Origin: Sphagnum magellanicum
Taxonomy: Eukaryota; Streptophyta; Sphagnopsida; Sphagnales; Sphagnaceae
Assembly (NCBI GenBank): GCA_021904315.1
Contig: CM038919.1
Coordinates: forward strand, 18,717,666 to 18,781,665
Direction: 5' to 3'
DNA: 64,000 bases
Shown here: piece after piece, positions 1 to 12,351 of the stretch
Numbering within the stretch: the first letter of the stretch is position 1
Layout: every line of letters starts with the position of its first letter
Notes under the pieces: generated by a model
Told to the model about the DNA's origin: nothing
Database searches by the model: none
What the model saw: the letters and a program-made list of their open reading frames with translations, nothing else
Translations under genes and position numbers: made by a program

Positions 1-448
1 AATAATAATAAATTTCATTATGTTATTATAAGGTAATTATAAATATTATAATGTTGTCATATGTTAGTTTGGATAATTTACCAACATAAGACAATTTAAT
101 TTGGATAAACTTGTAATATGGCCATTCAAATACATTTGTGAATTTTAATATACCCAACTATCCCTTTTTGAATACACAAAATACACTTTTGTATACTCAT
201 AGGGTTGTGACTAAATTGGTCACATTTGCAACTAATGGGACATAAGTTGTTTTTCTTGGATGAAATCCAAATAAAATGTCGTACACATGGAAGGATGAAA
301 ACCACAATAATCACAAACTAGTTGTAGTGTGATCACAAATATCACCAACATAAGAAATAGTTGCAAAAATGTCCAAAGATAACAAATGACTAATAGTCAC
401 ATGTAGTTATGAATAGAATGGTTACATTTTGGCCAATTTTTACTAGTG
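1..448 (-). mobile_element. Terminal fragment of a CACTA-like DNA transposon
   Basis: Read on the minus strand from 448, this begins CACTAGTAAAAATTGGCC and then follows the first roughly 280 bases of the CACTA-like element that starts at 44372. Shared blocks include GGCCAAAATGTAACCA against AGCCAAAATGTAACCA, ACTACATGTGACT, and TATGTCCCATTAGTTGCAA. It is therefore the same kind of end of a related element in opposite orientation. The body runs off the left edge of the window, so the target duplication cannot be tested. No transposase is visible. Confidence 0.72.
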
Positions 449-2851
449 ATTTAAGGCCCACCTAGGGACAACATAGGCCTACTTCTAGGGGCTACGCATG
501 CCAACCTAAGGGCTACCATAAGCTACTATAATGTTATGTAGGTTATTTAGGGCCTACCTAAAGGTTATGTATTATATTTAAATATCATGTAAGTTAGGGT
601 TTAAGTAGGCTATTTAAGGGTTACCTACCTACTTATTTACAACATAATTACATATAAATCTACCTATATACATACTTACCTATATATTTAGGAACATACA
701 ACCTACCTACCTATGTCTCCTTAATTGTTTACAACTTATCTAATAATAACATCAAAACAAACCTATCTATTGTAATGAATTATTTCAACTAGAAATGAAA
801 CATGATGATTATGTAATGACACCATAATGTTTTAGGCTAATGAACTACACCCCTCTTTTGTATTAGTGCATACATCCACTTCCCCATTAAACACTTATGA
901 TTATACATAAACAATTATCAAACTTTTTTTATGGATAAATTACCAAGGTGAAACCCCACATGAATGTGGATATATTTTCTTTTACAATGAAGTTCTTTCA
1001 TTTGTGCCCAAAAAAGAAAAAACCCTACATGAACTTAATTGGGTTCATTGAAATTATTGCCATGCTACTCATACACATTGCTTGAAGGTATGACAAGGTC
1101 CTAGGGTGAAAGCAAGGTAAAATAGATGAAAATTTTTAATGTATTGAAAGTATAAATATTATTTTGTACAATAATTAACCTGATGATAATCTTTCATTTT
1201 ATACTTAAAATGTTAAAAAATTCCATCTTGAAAATAGACTTAAATAGATTTTTTTTTAATGCATCTACTTGGACAAGATGTCCAATATTATAGAACATAG
1301 TCTACATGTAGATGAAATATTTATTTTAAAAAAAATCAAGTTACTGGGGCTTTAAAAGACAATTATGTATTGTCAAATTTTTCATGTTATAATCACAATA
1401 TATGATTTTAAAAATATGAAATAGGTTTGAACACCATATTTACCTAGTTAGTTTCAAACATACTTTTAACCTATTTTATGATACCAAAGTTGTTCAAATT
1501 TTGTATCTAACTTTTCATAAACTAAATGTAATGACATTTTTTCATATTTCTACTTAGAGATATTTTGAATTTTCTTATTTTTGTCTATATTAAATAAATA
1601 AAATTTAAAATAAAATTTGTGTGGATTGATTTTTTGTCTTCTTTACCTTGCCAACAACCCCCCCAAATTTTCAATTTTTGTAACTAGGTTTAAGTGTCTT
1701 AATGATGTGCCTTAGTAAGTTTTTTCTTATATTCTAGGTGGGACACAAGGTCATTTCCTAGTTCCACTTATGGTGGTGTTAGTTCTACATTTGATGTGGA
1801 TCCACAATAAGGAGTTAGTTACCCATTGGCACGAGCTTTAATAGAACCCCTTACAAGATGACATAATAATGTGTCATCCTATTGGGCTCCACATGTTTTT
1901 TGGTGAAATAGGCCTACTAGGCCAATTTATAAATCACAAATTAATCATGTTTGATTTGCGGAGATGTTTTAAAAATAAGTTATTTTCAACAATTTGGTGA
2001 TTTAAAATTTTCATTTAGCAAACCACAAAAAAAAATGAATCCTTGACTATTTTTCCTAAGTTTTTATCATCCGAAGGTGTCCCATCATGCCCTTAATGAA
2101 TTTGCAATCCGAGTCACTATAACAATAAGATCAATTCAATACCAAACCTTACAATGTTATGTGAATTTCACAATGTAGGGTAAAGCCCCAAGTGGGGACA
2201 TGTTTTATTATTGGGCCTAAGGTGAAATGAATTTGGCACCAAAATTTGGGAGTTTCCCACATTTGTGAACTTTACCCATGGAAAAACATGAGGTTAAAAT
2301 TATCATGAACCTAAAAATATAAGTAAACCACAAGATGTTGGAAAGGAAGGGGGTTATTAGTTTTGACACTTGTCTCTTAAGAGGACAATATATTATGCCT
2401 ACTCAATGGTCAAACCTATCTTTGGGTGGTACCACTTGGAATCACCTCACCAAAATTTAATGAAAGGTGAACCCAATTTAGTAATTTAAAAAAAAAAAAA
2501 CATGGGCTTTGTGTTCCCCATTTAAATATACACTATGAAATATTTGTAGACATTTACATAGGTTACACAAATAAGAGATTTGTATTCCTAAAATGTTCAT
2601 GACATACATTCTTGAGATTCTTAACCCTTTATCATTCAGTGTCAAATTGCACCATTGTAAAAACTTTTTTTTAGGCTTATCAATTATATTAGTCACTAAA
2701 GGTATGGCCAATTGTTAATTGAAACCAAATTTGTAGACATGTCTACAATGGCCTTTCAAAACTTTTTAGTCATGACCTTCAAAAATTGTTCAAAAAATCA
2801 TAGTTGCTTCAATCCATGAATTAATAAACAAATAAAAAGAGGATTATTTCA
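449..2851. other. AT-rich spacer, no gene seen
   Basis: No coding sequence can be supported here. The stretch from about 600 to 720 is rich in TACC/CCTA tetranucleotide runs, a motif that recurs near 3240-3290, 3640-3760, 5950-6060 and 46850-47070. A short A-run lies near 2490. The small reading frames have no recognisable domain. Confidence 0.6.
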
Positions 2852-3011
2852 TTATGAAAAATTAAGGTGTTTTACAACTAGGTTTGCAACTAAATTCTTG
2901 AATCTCAATGACTACTTGCAAATCAATGTATTTATACAATGCATGAGTGTTATTAAACAAGTTGCAACAAACACAATTCATTGTATATGAAACCATATGT
3001 ATGTATGTAAC
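2852..3011 (+). repeat. Dispersed repeat, copy 1 (pair with 5566-5740)
   Basis: Starting at TTATGAAAAAT, this segment shares ordered blocks with 5566-5740: ACAACTAGGTTT, ACTTG.AA, ATGAGTG.TAT.AAACAA, TTGCAA..AACACAA, GAAACCA and TATGT.TG.AAC. The copies are in the same orientation, clearly diverged, and about 2.7 kb apart. The repeat class is unknown; no terminal repeats or target duplication were found. Confidence 0.6.
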
Positions 3012-5565
3012 TTATGCAATTATGTTGTAATTAAATCATTGTAATTAGTATGTCATTATGTTGCACCTATTATGTAAGTACATAAACAACAACATGTTGA
3101 TGTGGCAATTACGTGCTAATAAATCATCAATGGACATGTGACAAATTTGTTTTGATATTTAATATTTTATCAATTTAATTTAGGTCATTCAACTTAGGGC
3201 CAATAAAATGTTGACATGTGGTGTTTAGATCAATATGTAAGTAGGTTTAAAGTACCTGATTTTAAGTTATGTAGGTAGGTAATTTGGGATAATTTTATAT
3301 TATTTTGGGTTTAGCCTTTAATGCCAAACTTTTTTTTATTGGCTTATTCCAAATATGGGGTCATTTTTTAAAAATTCATATTATGTGATTTTGACATGTT
3401 TTGTATTTCTTTTGTGTTGTTCATTTACCTAGGATTTAAAACATATAATATAGAGGTTATATTAACATTCCCGTGATGCCCATATAGTTTGTCAACAAGT
3501 TCAACTTTGTAAGCTATATAAGTAGATGAAAAAATATTTTTCTACACATAATGCATGCACTAAATATACTCAAAGTGCAAATACCACTTGTGATGAATTA
3601 ATTAAAAATACTGGTGACCAAAAAACTTAATAGGATCCTATGAACCTACTTACTTAAGCCTACTTACCTTCCTATTCCTACCTTCATACCTACCTAAACT
3701 TATAGCTTAGGCTTTGAAGCTACCTAGATTAAGTAGCTTAGTTTTGTAGGCTAGCCTAAATTGTCAATGTGGCTTTATTATGATTAAACACATGTTTACA
3801 TTTCATATGTCAATAAATTTATTTTATTTTATTACATTTTCTAAAGTTATAATAATAAAAGTCACATGACTAATGGCATAAATTATTATGACCAAAATTA
3901 TTATTAGTGGCATAAGCCATGAATTCGATTTTACTACATAGTCATGTAGTAATATGTGACTTAAATTACCACAAACACATTAATGTGAAGTGATATATGC
4001 CATGTTTTGGCATAGTGAGTTCTTGCAACATCTTCTTTCAATTATTTAGAATACCACACATAAAGTAAATAGTCAAATGCCACTCCTTTCATGCAAAACT
4101 CTCATCCTTTAAGTTATTCAAAAGTGTTTGTCCTCATTAAGACCATGGCATAAATCTTAGTTTGCCATCATCACCACTAATTTTTCTTGTTTATTTTGAA
4201 TTAGACATGTACAAAAGATCCACCCAAGACTTTCAAGTAGCATGAAAAAAGTTAAATTTCAAGTTATACATGGTCAAGGATGGTTTTGCAAACTATAATT
4301 TGGAAGAAATGCCAATAATCCACCCATCAATTAATGAGGTTCATTATTGGAGGCATTATTTCATGAATTAATTTTTGTAAGGCATGGTTACTTCATTATC
4401 CAAATTCCTTGAAGCTTAAAGCTTACAATTTTATAATAGTGGTTGAAGGTAAGGCCTTGATCATTCCAATCACTCAAAATTTTAATTTCATACAACCAAT
4501 AATGATTCAACATTAGGCATATCAATACAACCTTGTATGCAAGCTTCAAACATAATGTGATTAATTTTAGTCATGTTATTAATCACCAATAAATGTCCAA
4601 TTGTACATAAAACCTAAGCATGCCACCTTTTATATTAAGCATTGTAAAAAATCTTAAGCATTGTATCATGTTGGAGGAAATTATGGTGATATTTGGCAAA
4701 TTATTTAATTTTTTGGGTTTTTTGGGTGAAAATTTCCCCCAAAATAGAGTTTATTGAAATTATAATCAACCCACAATTCACTAATGAAAAATGTGCCACA
4801 TTTTATCAATGAGTGCTTAGAATCAACATTCTATAATTCAATCCACACTACTTTAGAAGAAATATAAAAATATATTATACACAATTAGTAAATAACATTT
4901 CTCAATCTTTGAAATGTATTATGTTTGTAGGGCCACATAGATAGTATGATGTCTAAAATTAGTCATGTGATGCATACAATGTAGTTGGAATGCCATGTAA
5001 GGATCATGGTTGACTAACTTAATCATGCATGTTACTTTTGTGGCACACCATATCACTAAACTTATCCATAGATGTTACTTGTGTGGCAAATTAAAAATTA
5101 AAAACCTTGTAAATAAATGTGACATGTTTGATCAAAATTGAAAATGCAATCCATATGCTCCATGTTTTTTAGTAACATTAATTATTACTCCCAATAATTG
5201 AAAGTAATATGTACATTAACAAATGAAATTTGAAACCACATCCATCTATCACTCACTTTCACATTTGGTTCTTTCTTTCATGTTTATTTCATTTTGTCAA
5301 ATGTAGGTTTCTTCACACACTTTATTTGTTGTTTTTCACTCACGTAACATGACTAACATTTGACACACTCATTTTCATACATGTGTGCAATCTTTCACAT
5401 TCTATCATGTGGTTACACATTATCTTTTTCACAATTGTAGTTTTATATATTAAAGTTTGCATTTACATTGATGGGCTAGTGACAAAAATGAGGTGGAAAC
5501 ACCATTTCCTATTGCTATGTAATAATTGACAATAATATGTGTTTTTCAAGGTGGCATAACAACCA
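3012..5565. other. AT-rich spacer, no gene seen
   Basis: I recognise no gene or structured element. TACC-rich stretches occur around 3240-3290 and 3640-3760. The remainder is unique-looking AT-rich sequence with frequent stops on both strands. Confidence 0.6.
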
Positions 5566-5740
5566 TTATGAAAAATAGGGCGATTAGCAATTAGCACTAC
5601 AACTAGGTTTTTAAGTTCCAATGATCACTTGAAACTTCATTGCAACTAAACATATTTTTATAATATGAGTGCTATCAAACAAATTGCATAAGTTGCAATG
5701 AACACAACACATTGGATGTGGAACCACATATGTTTGCAAC
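5566..5740 (+). repeat. Dispersed repeat, copy 2 (pair with 2852-3011)
   Basis: This is the diverged direct copy of the segment at 2852-3011, running from TTATGAAAAAT to TATGTTTGCAAC. It contains an extra insertion after the first block. The sequence just past its end resembles a CACTA terminus, but no partner end was found. Confidence 0.6.
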
Positions 5741-6182
5741 ACTACTAAAATTCTTGGTTTTTCAAACTAGGAATCTTGGTTAAAAAAACTAGAAATGGGG
5801 GGGGGGGGGGGGGGGGGAAGACCCCCTATCATTTTGGACAAGTTGATTTTAGTATGTTTACTGTGACTAGGGTGGTTTTTTTACTAGTAGAATATGGACC
5901 ATTTGACAAGTCAAATTATTTAAATAATATTATAATAAATAAATTATAAGGATGCAAGTAAGTAGGTAGGTTGTATACATGTAGGTAGGTAGGTGGTAGC
6001 TTAACCTAACCTAGCCTACTTACTTTGACCTAACTTAATATAACCTATTTAACTTATTTAGCTTAGCTTAATTATCTAGTTCAACCCCCCTAAACATATA
6101 TATAGATTACAAGTATTAAAAACGAACCTTTGACCTCACCAATGATAAACCAAAATTTTAACCAATGGACCACACCATCAAA
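5741..6182. other. Spacer with a long G homopolymer
   Basis: This holds an uninterrupted G run of about 21-22 bases around 5797-5818 and a TACC/GTAG-rich stretch around 5950-6060. It forms the left flank of the copia element. The five bases before LTR 1 are TCAAA. No gene is seen. Confidence 0.6.
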
Positions 6183-6495
6183 TGTTGAGAATTCAAGCTC
6201 AACTAGTTAGGTTTCATCAGTTACTGGAGTAGGAAAGTAACTAAGTTACTTTCACAAGGTTGAATTACTTTCTTTACTTATATTAGTTTGGTTATTTATG
6301 GTTTGGTCTTTTAGTTAAGTACCTTGGTGTTGATGGTTTGGCTCTTTTTTTTTCATTACACAAGTTTGTGTATTTCATGTGACAAGAACCTTGAAGAGTT
6401 CTTGATGTTATGTTTTGTGTTGTGAGCGTCATGTTGTAGTTTCCTTTCAATAAAAATTTATGTTTGCATTTGAGTAGATCTCCTATTTGTTAACA
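6183..6495 (+). repeat. Copia LTR 1 (outer 5' LTR)
   Basis: This 313-bp LTR begins TGTTGAGAATTC and ends TTGTTAACA. It carries an AATAAA signal near its end. It is directly followed by a primer site. By eye it differs from each of the other two LTRs at roughly 18-22 positions. Confidence 0.9.
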
Positions 6496-6507
6496 TGGTA
6501 TTAGAGC
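6496..6507 (+). promoter_or_regulatory. tRNA-iMet primer binding site, first copy
   Basis: TGGTATTAGAGC immediately follows LTR 1. The plant initiator-Met primer site is TGGTATCAGAGC, so this copy has one C-to-T change. Confidence 0.85.
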
Positions 6508-6552
6508 TTAGGTTGTTGAATGAGAAAGTTGAAAGAGGTCTAGAGCTAGAAA

Positions 6553-6866
6553 TGTTGAGAATTCAAGCTCAACTAGTTAGGTTTCATTAATTATTGGAGT
6601 AGGAAAGTAACTAGGTTACTTTCACAAGGTTGAATTACTTTCGTTACTTATTTTAGTTTGGTGATTTGTGGTTTGGTCTTTTAGTTAAATACCTTGGTGT
6701 TGATGGTTTGGCTCTCTTTTCATCATTACACAAGTTTGTGTATTTTCATGTGACAAGAACCTTGGAGAGTTCTTGATGTTGTGTTTTGTGTTGTGAGCAT
6801 TATGTTGTAGATTCATTTCAATAAAGATTTATGTTTGCACTTGAGTAGATCTCCTATTTGTTAACA
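6553..6866 (+). repeat. Copia LTR 2 (inner 5' LTR)
   Basis: This 314-bp LTR has the same TGTTGAGA start and GTTAACA end as LTRs 1 and 3. It lies 57 bp after LTR 1, and the leader following LTR 1 and the one following LTR 2 are also alike. The tandem unit is therefore LTR plus leader, about 370 bp. It is about as diverged from LTR 1 as from LTR 3, so it is not a recent local duplication. Confidence 0.9.
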
Positions 6867-6878
6867 TGGTATCAGAGC
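6867..6878 (+). promoter_or_regulatory. tRNA-iMet primer binding site, second copy
   Basis: TGGTATCAGAGC immediately follows LTR 2 and matches the standard plant copia primer site exactly. Confidence 0.9.
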
Positions 6879-8093
6879 TTAGGTTGTTTGGTGAGAAAGT
6901 TGAAAGAGATTTAGAGCTACAAAGTCTCTAGAACTAGAGTTTGAGAGTCTCTAATAATATCATAGGAGTTTATCAAGTGCAAAAGAGAAACGGGGAAAGG
7001 AAAGAATGTGAAGAGAAAGAAAAGAAAAGAGGTGAGAGGAAATCAACATATCAAAGTTGTGGAAATCAGATCTTTAAATCTAGATCTAGATCTATTGTGA
7101 AAAGATCTTGGAGTGAAACTTGGACAAGTTATAGAAGACTATAGGATGCTTCTATTTTCAAATTTTCAAAAGAAAATGATATGTTTTGTGAAAGTTATGA
7201 GGTTTTGAAAACTTTGTGCCAAATCTGGTTTTTTGGTCATATCTCCTTTGTTTGAGCTTTTTTGGATCTGAAGCTTTGTGATCTTATAGATCATATAGGA
7301 ATATATGTGTGAGAGAAATTTCATATCATTTGGATTTGTATTAAGAGACATCCAAGCATCTGAAGTTTCAGTCTCAGTTTTGAAGTCAGTTTCTTTTGAA
7401 AGTGATATCTCTTTGTGATCATCATCAATAAAGCTGAAATTTTGAATAGATATAGGAGAAATATATCTTATGTGTCTCCCAAAATCTCAAGGATTTTGGA
7501 ATTGCTGAGAGCGAGTTGTAAGCCATTTTGTGTTTAGGTCCCAGTTTGAGGTGACTTCAAGGAAGTAGCAAGATCTCTCATTTTATGAAGTTAAATGAGC
7601 TGAAATTTTGAGAGAAGGTAGTAGACATAGGTTTGTATGTTTCACCAAAGTTTCAGATCGATCCAAGGTCATATGTGTGTGGAGTAGCTTTGCAAAGTTG
7701 TTGCGACAAAAGTTTGTTTTGAGAAGACATGAAAGCAAAGTTTTGAAGTGGAGCAAATACAACTTGAGAGAACTTGAAAGGAGTTTGAAGATTAGGAAGC
7801 GCAAATACATTATCAAGACCTTCGTACAAAAGTGTGGTATGTAATCATGTACTTAATACCATACGAAATATTATATGAGATACGTACATATACGTAAAAC
7901 TTATATATAATATAAAATTTCGTATAATATTCAAGCATACATACATATGCAAGGTCCATCTTGTTCAACCCTAATCCTAACCCTAATCCTAGAAACCTAA
8001 GGAAGGAAAACCCTAACCCTAATCCTAAAAACCCAAGGAAGGAATTAAAATCATTGTGAAACCCCAAGAAGACATTGAGTGGTGCCTTGAGAG
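6879..8093 (+). other. Copia untranslated leader with telomere-like repeats
   Basis: This long leader lies between the second primer site and the gag start. Around 7967-8033 it holds several interspersed CCCTAA/CCTAAT units, which resemble the complement of plant telomere repeats but are irregular. Short reading frames here show no domain and are not called as genes. Confidence 0.6.
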
Positions 8094-8985
8094 ATGGCGG
8101 ACAGTCTTTTTCAAATTGCAATTGAAAAACTAGACAAGAACAATTTCCAAGTGTGGAAATTTAGGATTATGAATTTTTTGATGGGGAAAGGCTATTGGGA
8201 ATTCATAACTGGTGATGAGAAAGAACCTCCTCCCCCAGAAAACCCCACACAACAACAAATTCAAGCTAATAAAACTTGGCATGAAAAAGCAAGGAAAGTC
8301 TTGTATTGGCTTTCTGTGAGTGTGTTTGATTCCATGATTATGCATATTCAAGATGCAAAATCACCCAAGCAAGCTTGGGATACATTGGTGAAGATGTATA
8401 ACACCAATACACAAGCCTACAAAATGCAGCTCAAGCAAGAGTTGCATAATCTACAAAAAAACAAAATGAACATTAATGACTATTCTACAAAGGTGAAAAA
8501 CCTTGTAGATGTTCTTGCATCTATAGGAGCCCCTGTAGATGATGAAGATTTAATGGCTGTGACCTTAAATGGACTTGGAAAAGACTATAGCCAGTTCCGT
8601 ACTTCAATTGTAGTTCGAGAAACATTTCCCAACTTCCAAGACTTAATAACACTACTTATAAGTGAAAAGATGAGAATTGTTGGTACTTCATCTAATGGAA
8701 GATCACAAGAAAGTGTTTTCTATTCAAATACCAATAGAGGTAGAGGTAGAGGTGGTAACACTTCATTTCGAGGTCGACTTGGAAGCTCGCATGGTGGACA
8801 TCATCAACATGAAGGTCAAGCTCATGGAGGTGGATGAGGAAACTTTGGAGGGAGAAGAAGTCGAGGAAGTTGTGGAGGTCGTGGTGGAAGTCATCAAGGT
8901 CAATAACCAAATAGCGATTCAAATTGCTACTACTGCGGGAAACCTGGGCACATGGCAAAGAACTGTTATCAAAGGGGCATGATGC
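8094..8985 (+). pseudogene. Copia gag (capsid plus zinc knuckle), frameshifted
   Basis: The frame opens with ATG at 8094 after GAGAG and reads MADSLFQIAIEKLDKNNFQV, typical of plant copia gag (UBN2/gag-polypeptide class). The first 190 residues are the capsid-like helical region. A basic Gly/Arg-rich tail follows (RGRGRGGNTSFRGRLG). A TGA stops this frame at 8837. A CCHC nucleic-acid-binding knuckle, CYYCGKPGHMAKNC, lies in another frame at about 8921-8965. At least one frameshift therefore separates capsid from knuckle. The product would normally package element RNA in cytoplasmic particles. Confidence 0.88.
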
Positions 8986-9616
8986 ACAAAATGAAAAACT
9001 TCAACAAGGGAATTATGCATCAACTAATAATCAAGGTGATGAACAACTATTTATGATGCAGTACATGGCAAATTCAATGATAGGAGGTGTATCAGACAAT
9101 AATGTTTGGTATGTGGATTTTAGAGCTTCAAACCACATGACTAGTCTTGGAGAATGGTTTAGAGACATAAAGGATTTGAAGACACCGGGGTTTGTGGAAA
9201 CTGGTGATGACACTACACATCCCATCACACAAATTGGCAAGGTGCCATCGTCCATGTAAGATGGGCAAACAAAGTACTTGAAAGATGTACTTCATGTTCC
9301 AACCATAAAAAAAAATTTGGTCTCCGTAAGCGAAATGGTGGAACAAGGTTTACAGGTGACATTCAACCCAAATGGATGTTTTGTGGAAAACATGAAGAAC
9401 CAAAGCAAATTGATTGCAAAAGGGGAAAGGAATGCACGAATGTTCACCTTGGATGTAAGCATGCCTGAGGTGAATTCCATGTTATTCACACATGGAAAAG
9501 GAGCTGGAGACATTGGAATTTGGCATAAGCGGGTTAGCCATGTTAATTTCCAACGTCTTAAACTGATGGAGAAACAAAATCTTGTTAGAAACCTTCCCAA
9601 ATTTGGAACAGAATAG
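8986..9616 (+). pseudogene. Copia protease and pre-integrase region, degenerate
   Basis: The segment NVWYVDFRASNHMT near 9103-9141 aligns with the copia protease site, normally D-S-G-A. Here the Ser-Gly pair reads Phe-Arg, which would abolish aspartic protease activity. The frame stops at 9259 and resumes at 9278 with DVLHVPTIKKNLVSVSEM. The pre-integrase motif IWHKRVSHVNFQ supplies the two His of the HHCC finger. Its two Cys follow at about 9632-9660 in VCEACQLGK, after a TAG at 9614. Confidence 0.85.
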
Positions 9617-10249
9617 GTGATGTTAGAAGTTTGTGAAGCATGCCAATTGGGGAAGCAAGCTAGGCATCCATTCCCAACTGAAACAACTCATGTAAGTTCC
9701 AAACCTTTGGAAATGATCCATTCAGATGTGTGGACCACGAAGACAGAATCCATTGGAGGATGCAAGTATTATGTGAGTTTCATTAATGACTACACAAGGA
9801 AGGTGTGGGTTTACTTCATGAAACACAAAGGTGAAGTGTTTCAACATTTTTTGAATTTCAAAGCAATGGTGGAAAAGGAAAAGGGTGTGAGCATCAAGTG
9901 CTTAAGGTTCGATGGAGGGGGAGAATATTTTTCAAATGAATTTAATGAGTATTTAAAGGAGCATGGAATTCAAAGGAAGTATTCATGTAGTTATTCCCCA
10001 CAGCAGAATGGAGTTGTTGAAAGGAAAAACATGCACATTACAGAAATAGCACGTGCCATGTTAAATGAGAAAAAATTTCCAAATTATTTTTGGGCTGAAA
10101 CAATAGCAACTGCAGTCTACATCATGAATCGAACACCCATAGTGGCAGTTCATGGCATGACACCTGAAGAAAAATTCACAGGCAAAAAACCTGATGTTTC
10201 ACACTTCATAGTGTTTAGTTGCATTACATACGTGCATGTTCCTAATTAG
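9617..10249 (+). pseudogene. Copia integrase core
   Basis: This covers the CC half of the HHCC zinc finger and the integrase catalytic core. The D-D-E residues are visible: Asp in MIHSDVW, Asp in LRFDGGGEY, and Glu in NGVVERKN. The core is intact over about 210 residues and stops at 10249, after the motif that normally continues into the C-terminal region. Readable fragments (KLDPKAEKCIFIGYS) continue after the stop. Integrase would insert element cDNA into nuclear DNA. Here it is cut off from protease and reverse transcriptase by stops. Confidence 0.9.
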
Positions 10250-12299
10250 AAGAGATCAAAACTAGACCCAAAAGCTGAAAAGTGTATCTTCATTGGATAT
10301 TCTTTAAAACAAAAAGGATATAGATGCTTCAATCCTTCCACTTGAAAGTTGCAAATGAGTAGAGGTGTTGTGTTTGATGAGATGGTTAGCTAGTGCTCAC
10401 CACTAAAGGTAGCAAAAGATGGAAAGGCTAAAAATGGTGATGTTTCATCAAATGTGGAACAAGAATCATAATTAATTAGTGGACCACAATTGTCTTCAAT
10501 TAGTGGGTCTAGTAGCACTCCATGGAAAGGAAGATTAAGATCTTCAAACATTGTAAATGGTAGTTCTCAAACATCATCTAGAAATCTTCATGTAGATGGT
10601 GAGTTAAGTGATTAAGAGAAGAGTGTGGGTGAAGAATCAAAAATCACTTCAGTTATTACTCCTAAAGCTCGAATGGCCAAGAAAGCTTTGAAAACACTTG
10701 ACAACAACAATGGAGTACGAAGATCCACATGAGTCAAATACCCTGTACAAATACTCACATATGATGGCTTTGTAGCTCATCATTATGCATACATGGTGAG
10801 AATTATATTGGAGGTTGAACCCACTTGTTTTGAACAAGCGGTTGGAAACCCTAGGTGGGACAATGCCATGGATGAAGAGATGGCGGCTTTGGATGCTAAT
10901 GTTACTTGGGAATTGGTAGCTTTACTAGAAAACAAAAAATCAATTGGGTGCAAATGGGTGTACAAAGTCAAACACAATGCAAATGGATCTATGAGCAAAT
11001 ACAAATCAAGATTGGTTGCCAAAGGTTATGCCCAAACTTATGGCATAGACTATGAGGAGACCTATAGTCCAGACGCCAAAATGACAACTATAAAAACAAT
11101 CATTATTATGGCAGCAACAAAACGATGGTCCTTACATCAAATGGATGTAAAGAATGTATTTCTTCATGGAGATTTACAAGGAGAAGTGTACATGGAACAA
11201 CCACCAGGTTATGTGGACCAAACACATCTTAATTTGGTTTGTAGGTTGAAGAAAGCTTTGTACGGCTTGAAACAAGCACCTAGAGTTTAGTTAGACAAGA
11301 TAGGTCAGTATCTTATCACAAATGGATTTCAAACATCCAATGCAGATTTTTCACTATATGTGAAAAAAACAGATCATGGGATTGTAATCATAGTCATCTA
11401 TGTTGATGACTTGAATAATACAGGAGATAGTGATGCAGACATTTTCGATTTGAAAAAGCTTTTGAAACAAAAGTTTGAAACCAAGGATTTGGAAAAGTTG
11501 CGTTACTTCCTCGGCATTGAGGTAATCCAATCCCCTAAAGGGCTAAAGGGATATGCTTACTACAAAAGTAATATGCCTTAAACAAATTGACCAAATATGG
11601 GATGACAGGTTGCAAACCCATTTCAATTCCATTGGAGCAAAATGTGAAGTTAAGTGCAGATGAAGGAGACCTTGTGGAGGATACCACTATGTATAGATGC
11701 ATAGTGGGGAGTTTGATTTACATGACCATCACAAGGCTAGATTTGAGTTATGTAGTTGGAGTGGTGAGTCAATTCATGCAAACACCACGAAAGCCACATT
11801 TGGATGCAGTGAGGCGCATACTGAAGTACATAAAAAAATACATTATAGTGTGGAATTTTTTATGAAACCAAAAGCTAGTTACAAGTACATTGATACACGA
11901 ATGTTGATTGGGCTAGCAATGTTTTAGATAGACCAATGGTTTCATGTTTTCTTTTGGAAGTGGTGTTGTTAGTTAGAGGAGTAAGAAACAACCAACAGTT
12001 GCATCATCAAACACAAAGGCAGAATACGGAGGTGCAGCAATTGCTGCATGTGAAATAGTTTGGTTACAAAAACTACTATCAGATTTGGGATAGTCAATGG
12101 ATGTTCATGTTGTCATTTATTGTGATAACATCAGTAGCATACTACTTGTTAACAACTCGGTCTATCATGCTAGGACAAAACACATTGAGGTGCACTACCA
12201 CTTTATTAGAAAAATAAAATATTATCAAATAAAATTGACCTTATTCATGTCAGTACTGAAGATCAAGTTGTTGACATTTTCACAAAGGCTTTAGGTATA
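10250..12299 (+). pseudogene. Copia reverse transcriptase and RNase H, broken
   Basis: 10793-11290 carries the RT start: NPRWDNAMDEEM, CKWVYKVK, RLVAKGYAQ, QMDVKNVFLHGDL and CRLKKALYGLKQAPR. A TAG at 11288 interrupts it. RT resumes at 11291 and includes the catalytic YVDD box in IVIYVDDLNNTG at about 11395. The connection and RNase H parts follow in pieces: PISIPLEQNVKLSADE, TKAEYGGAAIAACE near 12010-12060, and CDNISSILLVNN near 12120. These are standard copia motifs. Several stops and frame changes make it non-functional. Confidence 0.9.
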
Positions 12300-12351
12300 G
12301 ACAAGCTAAGGAAGTTTAGAAAAATGCTTGGTGTACTAGAAGTGGATTTGA

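Noticed and set aside
5752..5885. CACTACTAAAATTC and TTTTTTTACTAGTAG as ends of a 130-bp CACTA-type miniature.
   Set aside because: The inverted match is short and offset, and no 3-bp duplication is apparent.
7608..8121. Open frames on both strands in the copia leader.
   Set aside because: No domain, and they overlap each other; position between primer site and gag explains the sequence as leader.
8677..8982. Val/Glu-rich frames on both strands over the copia gag tail.
   Set aside because: They are out-of-frame readings of the Gly/Arg-rich gag tail; the zinc knuckle and capsid motifs fix the true frames.
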